DNA of 64,000 nucleotides. It comes from Streptomyces sp. SID13726. GTDB lineage: Bacteria > Actinomycetota > Actinomycetes > Streptomycetales > Streptomycetaceae. The translations under genes and the position numbers were made by a program. The notes below the pieces were generated by a model that saw only the letters and a program-made list of their open reading frames with translations, made no database searches and had not been told where the DNA came from. This document shows positions 57,738 through 64,000 of this stretch, one piece after another; the first letter of the stretch is position 1, and each line of letters starts with the position of its first letter. The stretch spans positions 434,001-498,000 of the forward strand of contig NZ_JAAGLY010000006.1 of NCBI RefSeq assembly GCF_010548375.1, written 5' to 3'.

Positions 57738-58205
57738 ATGACCGTCACTCAGCGCCGGGGCCGGAAGATCATGATGACGCCGGGCGAGCTGGACGAGTTC
57801 CTCACCAGCCAGCGCACCTGCCGGGTCGCCACCGTCTCGGCCGGCGGGGCTCCGCATGTGAGCACGCTCTGGTTCGCCTGGGACGGCACCTCGATGTGGC
57901 TGTACTCCGTCGTGCGCAGCAAGCGCTGGACGGATCTGCGGCGCGATCCGCGGGTCGCGATCGTGGTCGACACGGGCGAGGAGTACGACGAACTGCGCGG
58001 CGTCGAGCTGTCCGGGGCCGTGGAGTTCGTGGGCGAGGCTCCGCGCACCGGCGAGCTGCGCGCCGAACTCGACGTGCCGGAAACGCTGTTCGCGCGCAAG
58101 AACTTCCATCTGGAGGAGATGCCGCACGACGGAAGACACGCCTGGATACGACTGACCCCGGAGAAGATCGTCTCGTGGGACTTCCGCAAGCTGGGGTCCG
58201 CCTGA
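57738..58205 (+). CDS. Pyridoxamine 5'-phosphate oxidase-fold (FMN/F420) protein
   Basis: A 155-residue split-barrel flavin protein. It has KIMMTPGELDEFLTSQRTCRVATVSAGGAPHVSTLWFAWDGTSMWLYS (about 12-60), RSKRWTDLRRDPRVAIVVDTG and LSGAVEFVGEAP. The pattern fits PPOX-class F420- or FMN-dependent oxidoreductases. ATG 57738 has an AAAGAGGGGG ribosome site. It stops 1 bp from the convergent LysR gene. Confidence 0.85.
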   Translation: MTVTQRRGRKIMMTPGELDEFLTSQRTCRVATVSAGGAPHVSTLWFAWDGTSMWLYSVVRSKRWTDLRRDPRVAIVVDTGEEYDELRGVELSGAVEFVGEAPRTGELRAELDVPETLFARKNFHLEEMPHDGRHAWIRLTPEKIVSWDFRKLGSA

Positions 58206-58206
58206 G

Positions 58207-59109
58207 TCAACCGGCCTGCCGTGCGGCCGACTTCAGCGCCTCGACCGCCGCCCGGATCGACGGGCGGCGGTCGGCGTCCGTGCGCCACACCGCGTGGAGG
58301 TGGCGGCGGACCGGCTGCCGTACGGGGACGGTCCGCACGCCGTCCGGGACCGGGCCGCGGCCGAGCCGGGGCGCCACGCACACGCCGAGTCCCGCGGCGA
58401 CGAGGGCGAGTTGGGTGGCGTGCTCCTCCGCGCGGTGGGCGACCCGGGGTTCGATGCCCTTGGAGCGCAGGGTGTGCATCAGCCACTCGTGGCAGAACTC
58501 CTTCTCTCCCCAGGTGACCCAGTCTTCGTCGGCGAAGTCCTCCAGGTCGACCACGTCCCGGTGCGCGTGGCGGTGGGTCGCGGGCATCGCCACGTCGGCC
58601 GTGTCGTCGGCGAGGGGCGCCCTGGCCAGTCCGTCGGGCATGGGCAGCGGCTTGTTGTACCAGTCCAGGACGACGGCGAGGTCGTAGTCGCCGCGGAGCA
58701 CTCCGTGGACGGCGGCCTCCGGCTCCGTCTCGCACGAGCAGATGCGCAGCCCCGGATGCCGGGTGCGCAGCCCCGAGAGCGCGGCCGGGAACAGCCCCCG
58801 CGCGGCCGTCGGGAAGGCCGCGATCCGCAACTCCCCCACCACCTGGCCGCGTTGGGCCTCCAGGTCGGACTGGGCCAGCTCGACCTGGGACAGGATGCGG
58901 GCCGCGTGCTCGGCGAGCAGCCGGCCGGCGTCCGTGAGCCGCACGCCCCGGCCGTTCTTGGCGAGGAGCCGCTGGCCGACCTCCCGCTCCAGCTTGGCCA
59001 TCTGCTGCGAGACGGCCGAGGTCGTGATGTGCAGCGCCTCGGCGGCACCGCTCACCGAGCCGTGCCGGGCGAGGGCATCGAGGGTGCGCAGCCGCTCCAG
59101 GTTCAACAT
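58207..59109 (-). CDS. LysR family transcriptional regulator
   Basis: A 300-residue LysR protein. The HTH is at about 1-60 (MLNLERLRTLDALARHGSVSGAAEALHITTSAVSQQMAKLEREVGQRLL). The effector domain spans about 90-290 (LRIAAFPTAARGLFPAALSGLRTRHPGLRI, VVLDWYNKPLPMPDGLARAPLADD). ATG 59109 gives the family start; the open frame upstream is antisense to the MocR gene. Its target is unknown; it sits 56 bp downstream of the MocR stop. Confidence 0.9.
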   Translation of the reverse strand: MLNLERLRTLDALARHGSVSGAAEALHITTSAVSQQMAKLEREVGQRLLAKNGRGVRLTDAGRLLAEHAARILSQVELAQSDLEAQRGQVVGELRIAAFPTAARGLFPAALSGLRTRHPGLRICSCETEPEAAVHGVLRGDYDLAVVLDWYNKPLPMPDGLARAPLADDTADVAMPATHRHAHRDVVDLEDFADEDWVTWGEKEFCHEWLMHTLRSKGIEPRVAHRAEEHATQLALVAAGLGVCVAPRLGRGPVPDGVRTVPVRQPVRRHLHAVWRTDADRRPSIRAAVEALKSAARQAG

Positions 59110-59165
59110 GTAAGCGACACTACGAGATGCCCCGCCCCGAAACCCATCCGTGCTACGAGATCTGT

Positions 59166-60497
59166 CTACACGTAGTTCCGGGTCGGCGCCGGTCCCGCGG
59201 CTGCCGCGATCACGTCCGCCAGGGGAATCACCTCGGCCTCCTTCAGGGCCGCCACGGTCACCCGGATACCCTGCGGGGCGCTCATCCTGAAGCGGGCACC
59301 CGGAGCCACCGCCCAGTCCACGTGCAGGAGCCGGGACACCGCCCCCGTCTCGTCCGGGACCGGGACCCAGACGTTGAGGCCGCTGCGCCCGTGGGCCTCG
59401 ACCCCGCGCTCCGCCAGCGCCGCGATCAGCCCGTCCCGGCGCCTGCGGTAGGTCGCCGCCACGGCGGCCGTGTCGAGCACGCCGTCCGCCCACAGGTACG
59501 CCACCGCCCGCTGTGTGATGCGGCTGACCCAGCCGGGGCCGAGGCGGTGCCGGCCGTGGACGCGGTCGACGGTCACCTCGTCGCCGGTGAGGACCGCGAG
59601 GCGCAGGTCGGGGCCGTAGGCCTTGGCGACCGAGCGGACGAAGGCCCAGTTCAGGGTGGTGGCGGCGAGGGAATGCAGGGGGAGTTCGACGATGCCGTGG
59701 CCGTGGTCGTCCTCGATCAGGAGGGTGTCCGGGTGGCTCTCCAGAACCGCGCGGAGGGCACGCGCGCGCGTGGCGGTCACCGAGGCGCCCGTCGGGTTCT
59801 GGGCGCGGCACGTCACGATCAGCGCCCGGGCGCCCGACTCCAGCGCCCGGCGCACCTCCTCGGGGCGCGGGCCCTCGTCGTCCACGCCCACCGGGGCGGT
59901 ACGGAGGCCGAGTGCCGGGATCAGGTCGAGGAGGCTGCCCCAGCCGGGGTCCTCCACGGCGACGGTGTCGCCCGGCTTGAGATGGGCGGCCAGGACGCGC
60001 TCGATGACGTCGAGGGAGCCGGAGGCGACGGCCAGCGGGCCCTCCGGCACGCCGTCCGCGTCAAGAGCAGCGCGCGCGAGGCGGGCCAGCTCCGGGTCCA
60101 CGGTCGCCTGTCCGTACAGGACCGGCTCCCGGTCCGCCCGCTCGGCGGCGGCCGCGAAGGCGGGGCCGAGCCGGGGCAGCAGGGCCGGGTCCGGGTTGCC
60201 GTTCGCCACGTTCCGCACCCCCTCCGGGACCTCCACGCGGAGGTACTCGCGTCCCGTGGTCGCCGGCTTCGAACGCACCCGGCTGCCCCGGCGCCCCGCT
60301 GTCTCGATGACCCCGCGCTCGCGCAGGATGCGGTACGCGGCCGCGACCGTATTGGGATTCACACCGAGATCCCCCGCCAACTCCCGCATGGGAGGCAGCA
60401 GTTGCCCCGGCTCCAGCTCCCCGGCGCCCACCGCACGCTCGACGCTGGCCGCAATCTCAGCTGCGCCTCGACCTTCGATCCGATATCCTTCTAGCAC
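59166..60497 (-). CDS. MocR-type regulator (GntR HTH fused to aminotransferase)
   Basis: A 443-residue MocR/PdxR-like protein. A GntR HTH covers about 10-75 (ELEPGQLLPPMRELAGDLGVNPNTVAAAYRILRERGVIETAGRRGSRV). A fold-type I aminotransferase domain follows, with QNPTGASVTATRARALR, LIEDDHGHGI and the PLP lysine in VRSVAKAYGPDLRLAVLTGD. Such regulators often sense PLP or an amino acid. It starts with GTG 60497, facing the NimA-like gene 35 bp away across a perfect TGCACTAGTGCA palindrome. Confidence 0.92.
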   Translation of the reverse strand: MLEGYRIEGRGAAEIAASVERAVGAGELEPGQLLPPMRELAGDLGVNPNTVAAAYRILRERGVIETAGRRGSRVRSKPATTGREYLRVEVPEGVRNVANGNPDPALLPRLGPAFAAAAERADREPVLYGQATVDPELARLARAALDADGVPEGPLAVASGSLDVIERVLAAHLKPGDTVAVEDPGWGSLLDLIPALGLRTAPVGVDDEGPRPEEVRRALESGARALIVTCRAQNPTGASVTATRARALRAVLESHPDTLLIEDDHGHGIVELPLHSLAATTLNWAFVRSVAKAYGPDLRLAVLTGDEVTVDRVHGRHRLGPGWVSRITQRAVAYLWADGVLDTAAVAATYRRRRDGLIAALAERGVEAHGRSGLNVWVPVPDETGAVSRLLHVDWAVAPGARFRMSAPQGIRVTVAALKEAEVIPLADVIAAAAGPAPTRNYV

Positions 60498-60520
60498 AAA
60501 GATGATTATGCACTAGTGCA
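60490..60520. promoter_or_regulatory. MocR operator with palindrome TGCACTAGTGCA
   Basis: A perfect 12-bp palindrome lies at 60509-60520, immediately before the split-barrel gene; CTAGCAC at 60491-60497 (overlapping the MocR start) repeats the half-site. The spacer between the two reading frames is only about 35 bp, so both promoters overlap this element. Confidence 0.7.
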
Positions 60521-60532
60521 ATGGAGGACGCA

Positions 60533-61216
60533 ATGCAGGGGACCACCACGACCACCCCGGAGCCGACCGCCTACGCGCCGACCGACCGCACCGTCCCGAC
60601 GCGCTCCGCCGACCGGGCCTCGTACGACAGGGAACTGGTGCACTCGATACTCGACGAGGGGTACGTCTGCCACCTCGGCTTCGTCCGGGACGACAGCCCG
60701 GTGGTGCTGCCCACGCTGTACGCCCGGGTGGGCGAGCGCCTCTACGTCCACGGCTCGACGGGCTCGCGCCCGCTGCGGATGACGGGCAAGGCGGACCCCG
60801 GGCTGCCGGTGTGCCTGACGGTCACGCACGTCGACGCGCTGATCCTGGCCCGCTCGGCGTTCCACCACTCGATCAACTACCGGTCCGTGGTGGTGCACGG
60901 GCTCGCGTACGACGTCACGGACCCCGAGGAGAAGCGCCTCGCCCTGGACGCCCTGGTCGACAACGTCGTCCCGGGCCGCGCCCTCGACTCCCGCCCGGCC
61001 GACAAGAAGGAACTGGCCGCCACCGCCGTCATCCGCCTCGACCTCGACGAGGTCTCCGCCAAGCTCCGCACCGGCGGGGTCAACGACGAGCCGGAGGACC
61101 TCGCCCTCCCCCACTGGGCCGGAGTGGTCCCCGTGCGGAGGAGCTACGGCACCCCGGTCGCCGACGGAGACCTGGCCCCCGGCACCGAACTCCCCGGGTA
61201 TCTGGCGGCCCTGTGA
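60533..61216 (+). CDS. Pyridoxamine 5'-phosphate oxidase-related protein (NimA-like)
   Basis: A 227-residue split-barrel protein. It has RSADRASYDRELVHSILDEGYVCHLGFVRDDSPVVLPTLYARVGERLYVHGSTGSRPLR (about 25-85) and VDALILARSAFHHSINYRSVVVHGLAYDV, typical of NimA-type PPOX proteins that bind FMN. ATG 60533 is chosen because GGAGG at 60523-60527 serves as its ribosome site and the earlier ATG 60521 overlaps that site. It is the direct partner of the divergent MocR gene and overlaps the next gene by 1 bp. Confidence 0.85.
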   Translation: MQGTTTTTPEPTAYAPTDRTVPTRSADRASYDRELVHSILDEGYVCHLGFVRDDSPVVLPTLYARVGERLYVHGSTGSRPLRMTGKADPGLPVCLTVTHVDALILARSAFHHSINYRSVVVHGLAYDVTDPEEKRLALDALVDNVVPGRALDSRPADKKELAATAVIRLDLDEVSAKLRTGGVNDEPEDLALPHWAGVVPVRRSYGTPVADGDLAPGTELPGYLAAL

Positions 61217-61848
61217 TGCTGATCCACCCGTGGGACGCACCTCGCTCCGACGCCGAGTGGCAACAGTGGCTCACCGCCCACGACTTCGGGCAGCTCGCCG
61301 TCAACGGCCCCGCGGGCGAGCCGCCGTTCGTCCAGCCCCTGCACTTCTTCTACGACCCCGAGCGCGGCGAGGCCCTCACCCACCTGGCGCGGCCGAACCC
61401 CCTGTGGGGCGCGCTGGAGGCGAACCCCGAGGTCCTGCTGAGCGTGGTCGACGACTACGTCTACGTCCCCGGCCCCTGGCAAGCCGACCCGGGCGCTCCC
61501 ACCGAGAACGGCGAGCCGACGAGTTTCTACGCGGCGGTCCAACTCCGTTGCCGGGCACACCTGGTCGACGACCCGGCCGAGAAGGCGGACCTCCTCAACC
61601 GCCAGGTCGGCCACTTCCAGCCGGAGGGCGGCACCGCGCGGGGGGCGGTGGGCGAGGAGCCGTACGGCAGGAAGTTGTCGGGGATTCGCGGGCTGCGGCT
61701 CGAAGTGACCGGTGTGCGGGCCAAGTTCAAGTACGCCGGGAAGCGCACCGCCGAGGTGCAGGACCGGATCGCCGGCCGACTCGCGGACCGGGCCGCCCCG
61801 GGGGACGCGGCGGCACGCGAACACCTGCTGCGACGCCGGCAGGGCTGA
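61216..61848 (+). CDS. PaiB-like FMN-binding protein
   Basis: A 210-residue PaiB/FMN-binding negative regulator family protein. It has MLIHPWDAPRSDAEWQQWLTAHDFGQLAVNG, PLHFFYDPERGEALTHLARPNPLWGAL (the HLA-x-x-N-P/H motif of the family), SWYVP-region equivalent DDYVYVPGPW and GIRGLRLEVTGVRAKFKYAGKRTAEVQDRI. PaiB in Bacillus influences sporulation and degradative enzymes. Its ATG overlaps the stop of the NimA-like gene (TGATG), so the two form a coupled pair under the MocR regulator. Confidence 0.85.
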   Translation: MLIHPWDAPRSDAEWQQWLTAHDFGQLAVNGPAGEPPFVQPLHFFYDPERGEALTHLARPNPLWGALEANPEVLLSVVDDYVYVPGPWQADPGAPTENGEPTSFYAAVQLRCRAHLVDDPAEKADLLNRQVGHFQPEGGTARGAVGEEPYGRKLSGIRGLRLEVTGVRAKFKYAGKRTAEVQDRIAGRLADRAAPGDAAAREHLLRRRQG

Positions 61849-61876
61849 CCGAGGGGTCCTTCGGCGGGAGGGGCGC

Positions 61877-61940
61877 GTACGCAGGTCCGGGAACCCGCGT
61901 ATGCAGGTCCGGGGGGCTCGGGTACGCAGGTCCCGGACCC
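61877..61940. repeat. 22-23 bp tandem repeat, three copies
   Basis: Units begin at 61877, 61899 and 61922 and share GTA(C/T)GCAGGTCC-GG. They fill the spacer between the convergent PaiB-like and EamA genes. The GGTCC and GGACC parts can pair and may form a terminator. Confidence 0.75.
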
Positions 61941-62935
61941 TAGGCGGCGGGCTCCCGGGTGGACAGCCTTTCGACCCCGCCGGTCGCGATCGGTTCCACC
62001 GAGCCCTTGGCCGGGGTCGAGGACTGCGCGATGAAGGCGCCGAGGAGGACCACCGCGCCGCCGACGATCTGCGGGGCCGAGAGGTGTTCGCCGAGCAGGA
62101 CCCAGGCGAGGACGGTCGCGACGACCGCTTCGAGACAGGCCACGACTCCGGCTATCGCCGGGGAGAGCCTGCGCACCGAGACCACGCCGGTGACATAGGC
62201 GACGACGGTCGCGACGAGCACGATCCAGCCGAGCAGCAGCCCGGCCGCGACCGGGGTGCCGTTCATGTCGGCGCTGTGCGCGAGGACGGAGAAGTCTATC
62301 GTCCACGGGTGGGCCACGGCGGTCAGGACGGCGGTGCCGACGAGGAGGCCGTACGCGATCACGCCCAGCGGGTCGGGCGCCTGCTCGCCGGAGTCGCTGC
62401 CCTGGTCGGAGAGGACGAAGTAGCCGACCTGGCAGCAGGCGGCGCCGAGCGCGAGGAGCAGGCCGAGGGCGTCGAAGCTGAGGCCCGACCAGACCTCGAC
62501 GACACAGGCGAGTCCGCCGACCGCGAGGACCACCCCGAGCGCGGCGGCGCGGGTCACCGGCCGCCGCTGCACGAACCGCACCCAGCCGAGCACCAGCGCG
62601 GGGGCCAGGTACTCGACGAGCAGGGCCACGCCGACGGGGATGCGGGAGATCGAGGCGAAGTAGAACGCCTGCACCCCGGCCACGCCGAGCAGACCGAACC
62701 CGGCGAGCAGGGCGGGACGGCTGCGCAGCAGCGCGCGGTGGCGTACGGCGAGCGGCAGCATCACCAGGGCGGCGCCCGCCACCCGCAGCCACACCACGTG
62801 CAGCGGATCGAGGCCCGCCTCGATCAACGGCTTGGCCGCGACCCCGGACCCGCCGAAGGCGAGCGCGGACACCAACGCGAGACCGAGCCCGAAGCCCTTG
62901 CCACGACCTGCCTCACTGCTCTCAGACGTATGCAC
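61940..62935 (-). CDS. EamA family transporter
   Basis: A 331-residue DMT/EamA carrier with ten spans. It shows FGLGLALVSALAFGGSGVAAKPLIEAGLDPLHVVWLRVAGAAL, FYFASISRIPVGVALLVEYLAPALVLGWVRFVQRR, a loop of charged residues (QGSDSGEQAPDP), and RLSPAIAGVVACLEAVVATVLAWVLLGEHLSAPQIVGG. It probably exports amino acids or metabolites. GTG 62935 is the start. Repeats follow its stop. Confidence 0.88.
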   Translation of the reverse strand: MHTSESSEAGRGKGFGLGLALVSALAFGGSGVAAKPLIEAGLDPLHVVWLRVAGAALVMLPLAVRHRALLRSRPALLAGFGLLGVAGVQAFYFASISRIPVGVALLVEYLAPALVLGWVRFVQRRPVTRAAALGVVLAVGGLACVVEVWSGLSFDALGLLLALGAACCQVGYFVLSDQGSDSGEQAPDPLGVIAYGLLVGTAVLTAVAHPWTIDFSVLAHSADMNGTPVAAGLLLGWIVLVATVVAYVTGVVSVRRLSPAIAGVVACLEAVVATVLAWVLLGEHLSAPQIVGGAVVLLGAFIAQSSTPAKGSVEPIATGGVERLSTREPAA

Positions 62936-63047
62936 CGGGCCATGATGACAGGGGACGACATGAGCGTCATCCCCGTTGACTCCTGTCTCAGCGACTGGAC
63001 CGAGCGAGCGACCGGGCGGTCCGGGCCGCCCCGGCCATCGGGCAGCC

Positions 63048-63650
63048 TCAGCGGCCGTTGCGGGGCTGGCCGCCCCGGAAGCCTCCCGGCAGCCGGTCGT
63101 CGATCCTCGTGAAGACCGCCCGGGCGTCGATTCCGGCACGGCCGAGCACCTCGGCGGCACGGGACTCGGGGTCCACGAGGATCGCCGCGAGCAGGTCGAT
63201 CCCGCTGGCCGGTCCGTCGCCGCGGTGGTCCGCGCGGGCGCAGGCGTACTCCATGGCACCCGCGGCGAGCGGCGAGAACCCCTCGGCCGACGGCACCACG
63301 GGCACGGCACCGGAGTCCTCGACGATGCCCTGCCAGCGCAGTCCGTAGCCGATGCTGCGCTGCACGAGATAGCCGAGCAGCCGGGGCAGTTGGGGTTCCG
63401 CCTCGAAGACGGCGTACGCCTCGGGGTCGGCGTCGAGCAGGGAGTGCAGCAGGTGCGCCGAGTCGATCTGCCGGTCCCCGTCCCGCAGCGCGCGCCTGCG
63501 GGCGCCGGACACCACCGCTGCCAGTGCCGCGCTGAGCCTGGCATCGTCGTCGGGGTTGACCGGCGGGAGCCCGCCCTGATCGCGGGCCGACTGCCGGGGG
63601 ATACGGGGGTGCACATCCCCCACCCCATCAGTCCCATCGACGCGGGTCAT
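63048..63650 (-). CDS. Clp N-terminal domain (Clp-N repeat) protein
   Basis: A 200-residue protein with two Clp-N-like helical repeats. The first is RLSAALAAVVSGARRRALRDGDRQIDSAHLLHSLLDADPEAYAVFEAEP; the second is FSPLAAGAMEYACARADHRGDGPASGIDLLAAILVDPESRAAEVLGRAGID. These match the N-domain of ClpA/ClpC without any AAA+ module. Such proteins may act as adaptors or peptidase-specificity factors. ATG 63650 gives a 30-residue leader; no better start is seen. It ends in a short disordered tail (GGQPRNGR). Confidence 0.8.
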   Translation of the reverse strand: MTRVDGTDGVGDVHPRIPRQSARDQGGLPPVNPDDDARLSAALAAVVSGARRRALRDGDRQIDSAHLLHSLLDADPEAYAVFEAEPQLPRLLGYLVQRSIGYGLRWQGIVEDSGAVPVVPSAEGFSPLAAGAMEYACARADHRGDGPASGIDLLAAILVDPESRAAEVLGRAGIDARAVFTRIDDRLPGGFRGGQPRNGR

Positions 63651-63812
63651 CCCCGAGGGGAAGCATTTTCGCGTCCCACGCAGAGCGGACACCGGTCGCC
63701 GGAATCTCCTCCTTACGGATGAGATCAAGCCGATTCGGCCTCGCGGGCGCGCGCCGCCTTGCCGTGCGCCCCGCACGCAACCGCACTGTGATGCCGTTCG
63801 TCCCACACAGGC

Positions 63813-64000
63813 ATGGAGGACAGGAGCTGGCTGGTCGCGCTGCCGGCCGTCGACGGCAAGCAGTACGTCTACCGGGTGTACGCCCCGGACGACGCGCTGC
63901 TCGCCGACCTGTTCTGGGAGGCGTGGCACTGCCACGACGAGAGCGCGTTCCCGCGCGCGTGGGATCTGTTCGACGCGGCGACGATACGGCGGGTCGGCTG
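63813..64000 (+). CDS. Conserved hypothetical protein, 3' end outside window
   Basis: From ATG 63813 a frame stays open to the window edge, giving 62 residues (MEDRSWLVALPAVDGKQYVY first, then RVYAPDDALLADLFWEAWHC and RAWDLFDAATIRRVG). Coding bias is normal for the region. The sequence looks like a soluble protein of a streptomycete-specific family that I cannot name. The gene is incomplete. Confidence 0.6.
   Translation, partial: MEDRSWLVALPAVDGKQYVYRVYAPDDALLADLFWEAWHCHDESAFPRAWDLFDAATIRRVG

Overview
This is a window of chromosome from a high-GC actinomycete, almost certainly a Streptomyces. The base composition, the strong G/C bias at third codon positions, the frequent GTG/TTG starts behind GGAGG-type ribosome sites and the gene families all fit: a divergent third EF-Tu, Lrp/AsnC and MocR regulators, Tat-exported glycoside hydrolases, a PII-like DUF190 protein and F420/FMN split-barrel proteins. 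About 62 protein genes are supported. I see no rRNA, tRNA, CRISPR array, insertion sequence, prophage or large biosynthetic gene cluster.

Layout. 1-5.8 kb: the end of a GNAT acetyltransferase gene, then two 'regulator facing enzyme' pairs, Lrp with a PLP trans-sulfuration enzyme and Lrp with a rhodanese. A DUF885 peptidase-like protein and an orphan Imm21 immunity protein lie between them. 5.8-15.3 kb: the sbcD-sbcC nuclease operon, a YigZ protein, a large permease, and a tightly packed operon of a DUF190 protein, a cysteinyl-tRNA-synthetase-like protein and a SixA phosphatase, then a CoA-binding protein. 15.3-21.1 kb: a decayed flavin monooxygenase, an MFS exporter divergent from a DeoR repressor across two strong palindromes, an alpha/beta hydrolase, an alpha-oxoamine synthase and an APH-like kinase. 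21.3-30.1 kb: a permease, PobA, an ArsR/CDF metal pair, a YbaK deacylase, an XRE-cupin regulator facing a DMT exporter, two hexapeptide-repeat proteins and a DedA protein.

30.2-36.0 kb is the most unusual part. A Tat-exported family 3 beta-glucosidase lies downstream of a single protein that fuses a sigma-factor-like region, an HX3CX2C zinc anti-sigma motif, one membrane span and an extracellular ricin-type lectin domain; galU is divergent to it. 36-48 kb carries a thioesterase, an MFS exporter overlapping a spermidine-synthase-like gene, the divergent EF-Tu (tuf3 type), a TVP38 membrane protein, a thiolase divergent from an HxlR regulator with a 23-bp palindrome, uppP, DUF1877, a 59-residue protein, a flavin monooxygenase with a SnoaL-like protein, and Lnt.

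48-64 kb holds an oxidoreductase overlapping lnt tail to tail, DinB and TPR proteins, ung, a lone peptide-binding lipoprotein, an SDR/fabG operon, a DUF3037-HipA kinase pair, and a Rieske lipoprotein. An isochorismatase-fold pseudo-enzyme then faces an FMN split-barrel gene across nested palindromes. A LysR gene, a MocR regulator divergent from a NimA-like/PaiB-like operon, an EamA transporter, a Clp-N protein and a partial gene follow.

At the scale of the whole window, two repeat classes stand out. Three copies of a dispersed intergenic hairpin element all sit at gene ends. Short three-copy tandem repeats of 22-23 bp occur in at least three spacers. Functional names rest on motifs and family knowledge read by eye; no database search was run.
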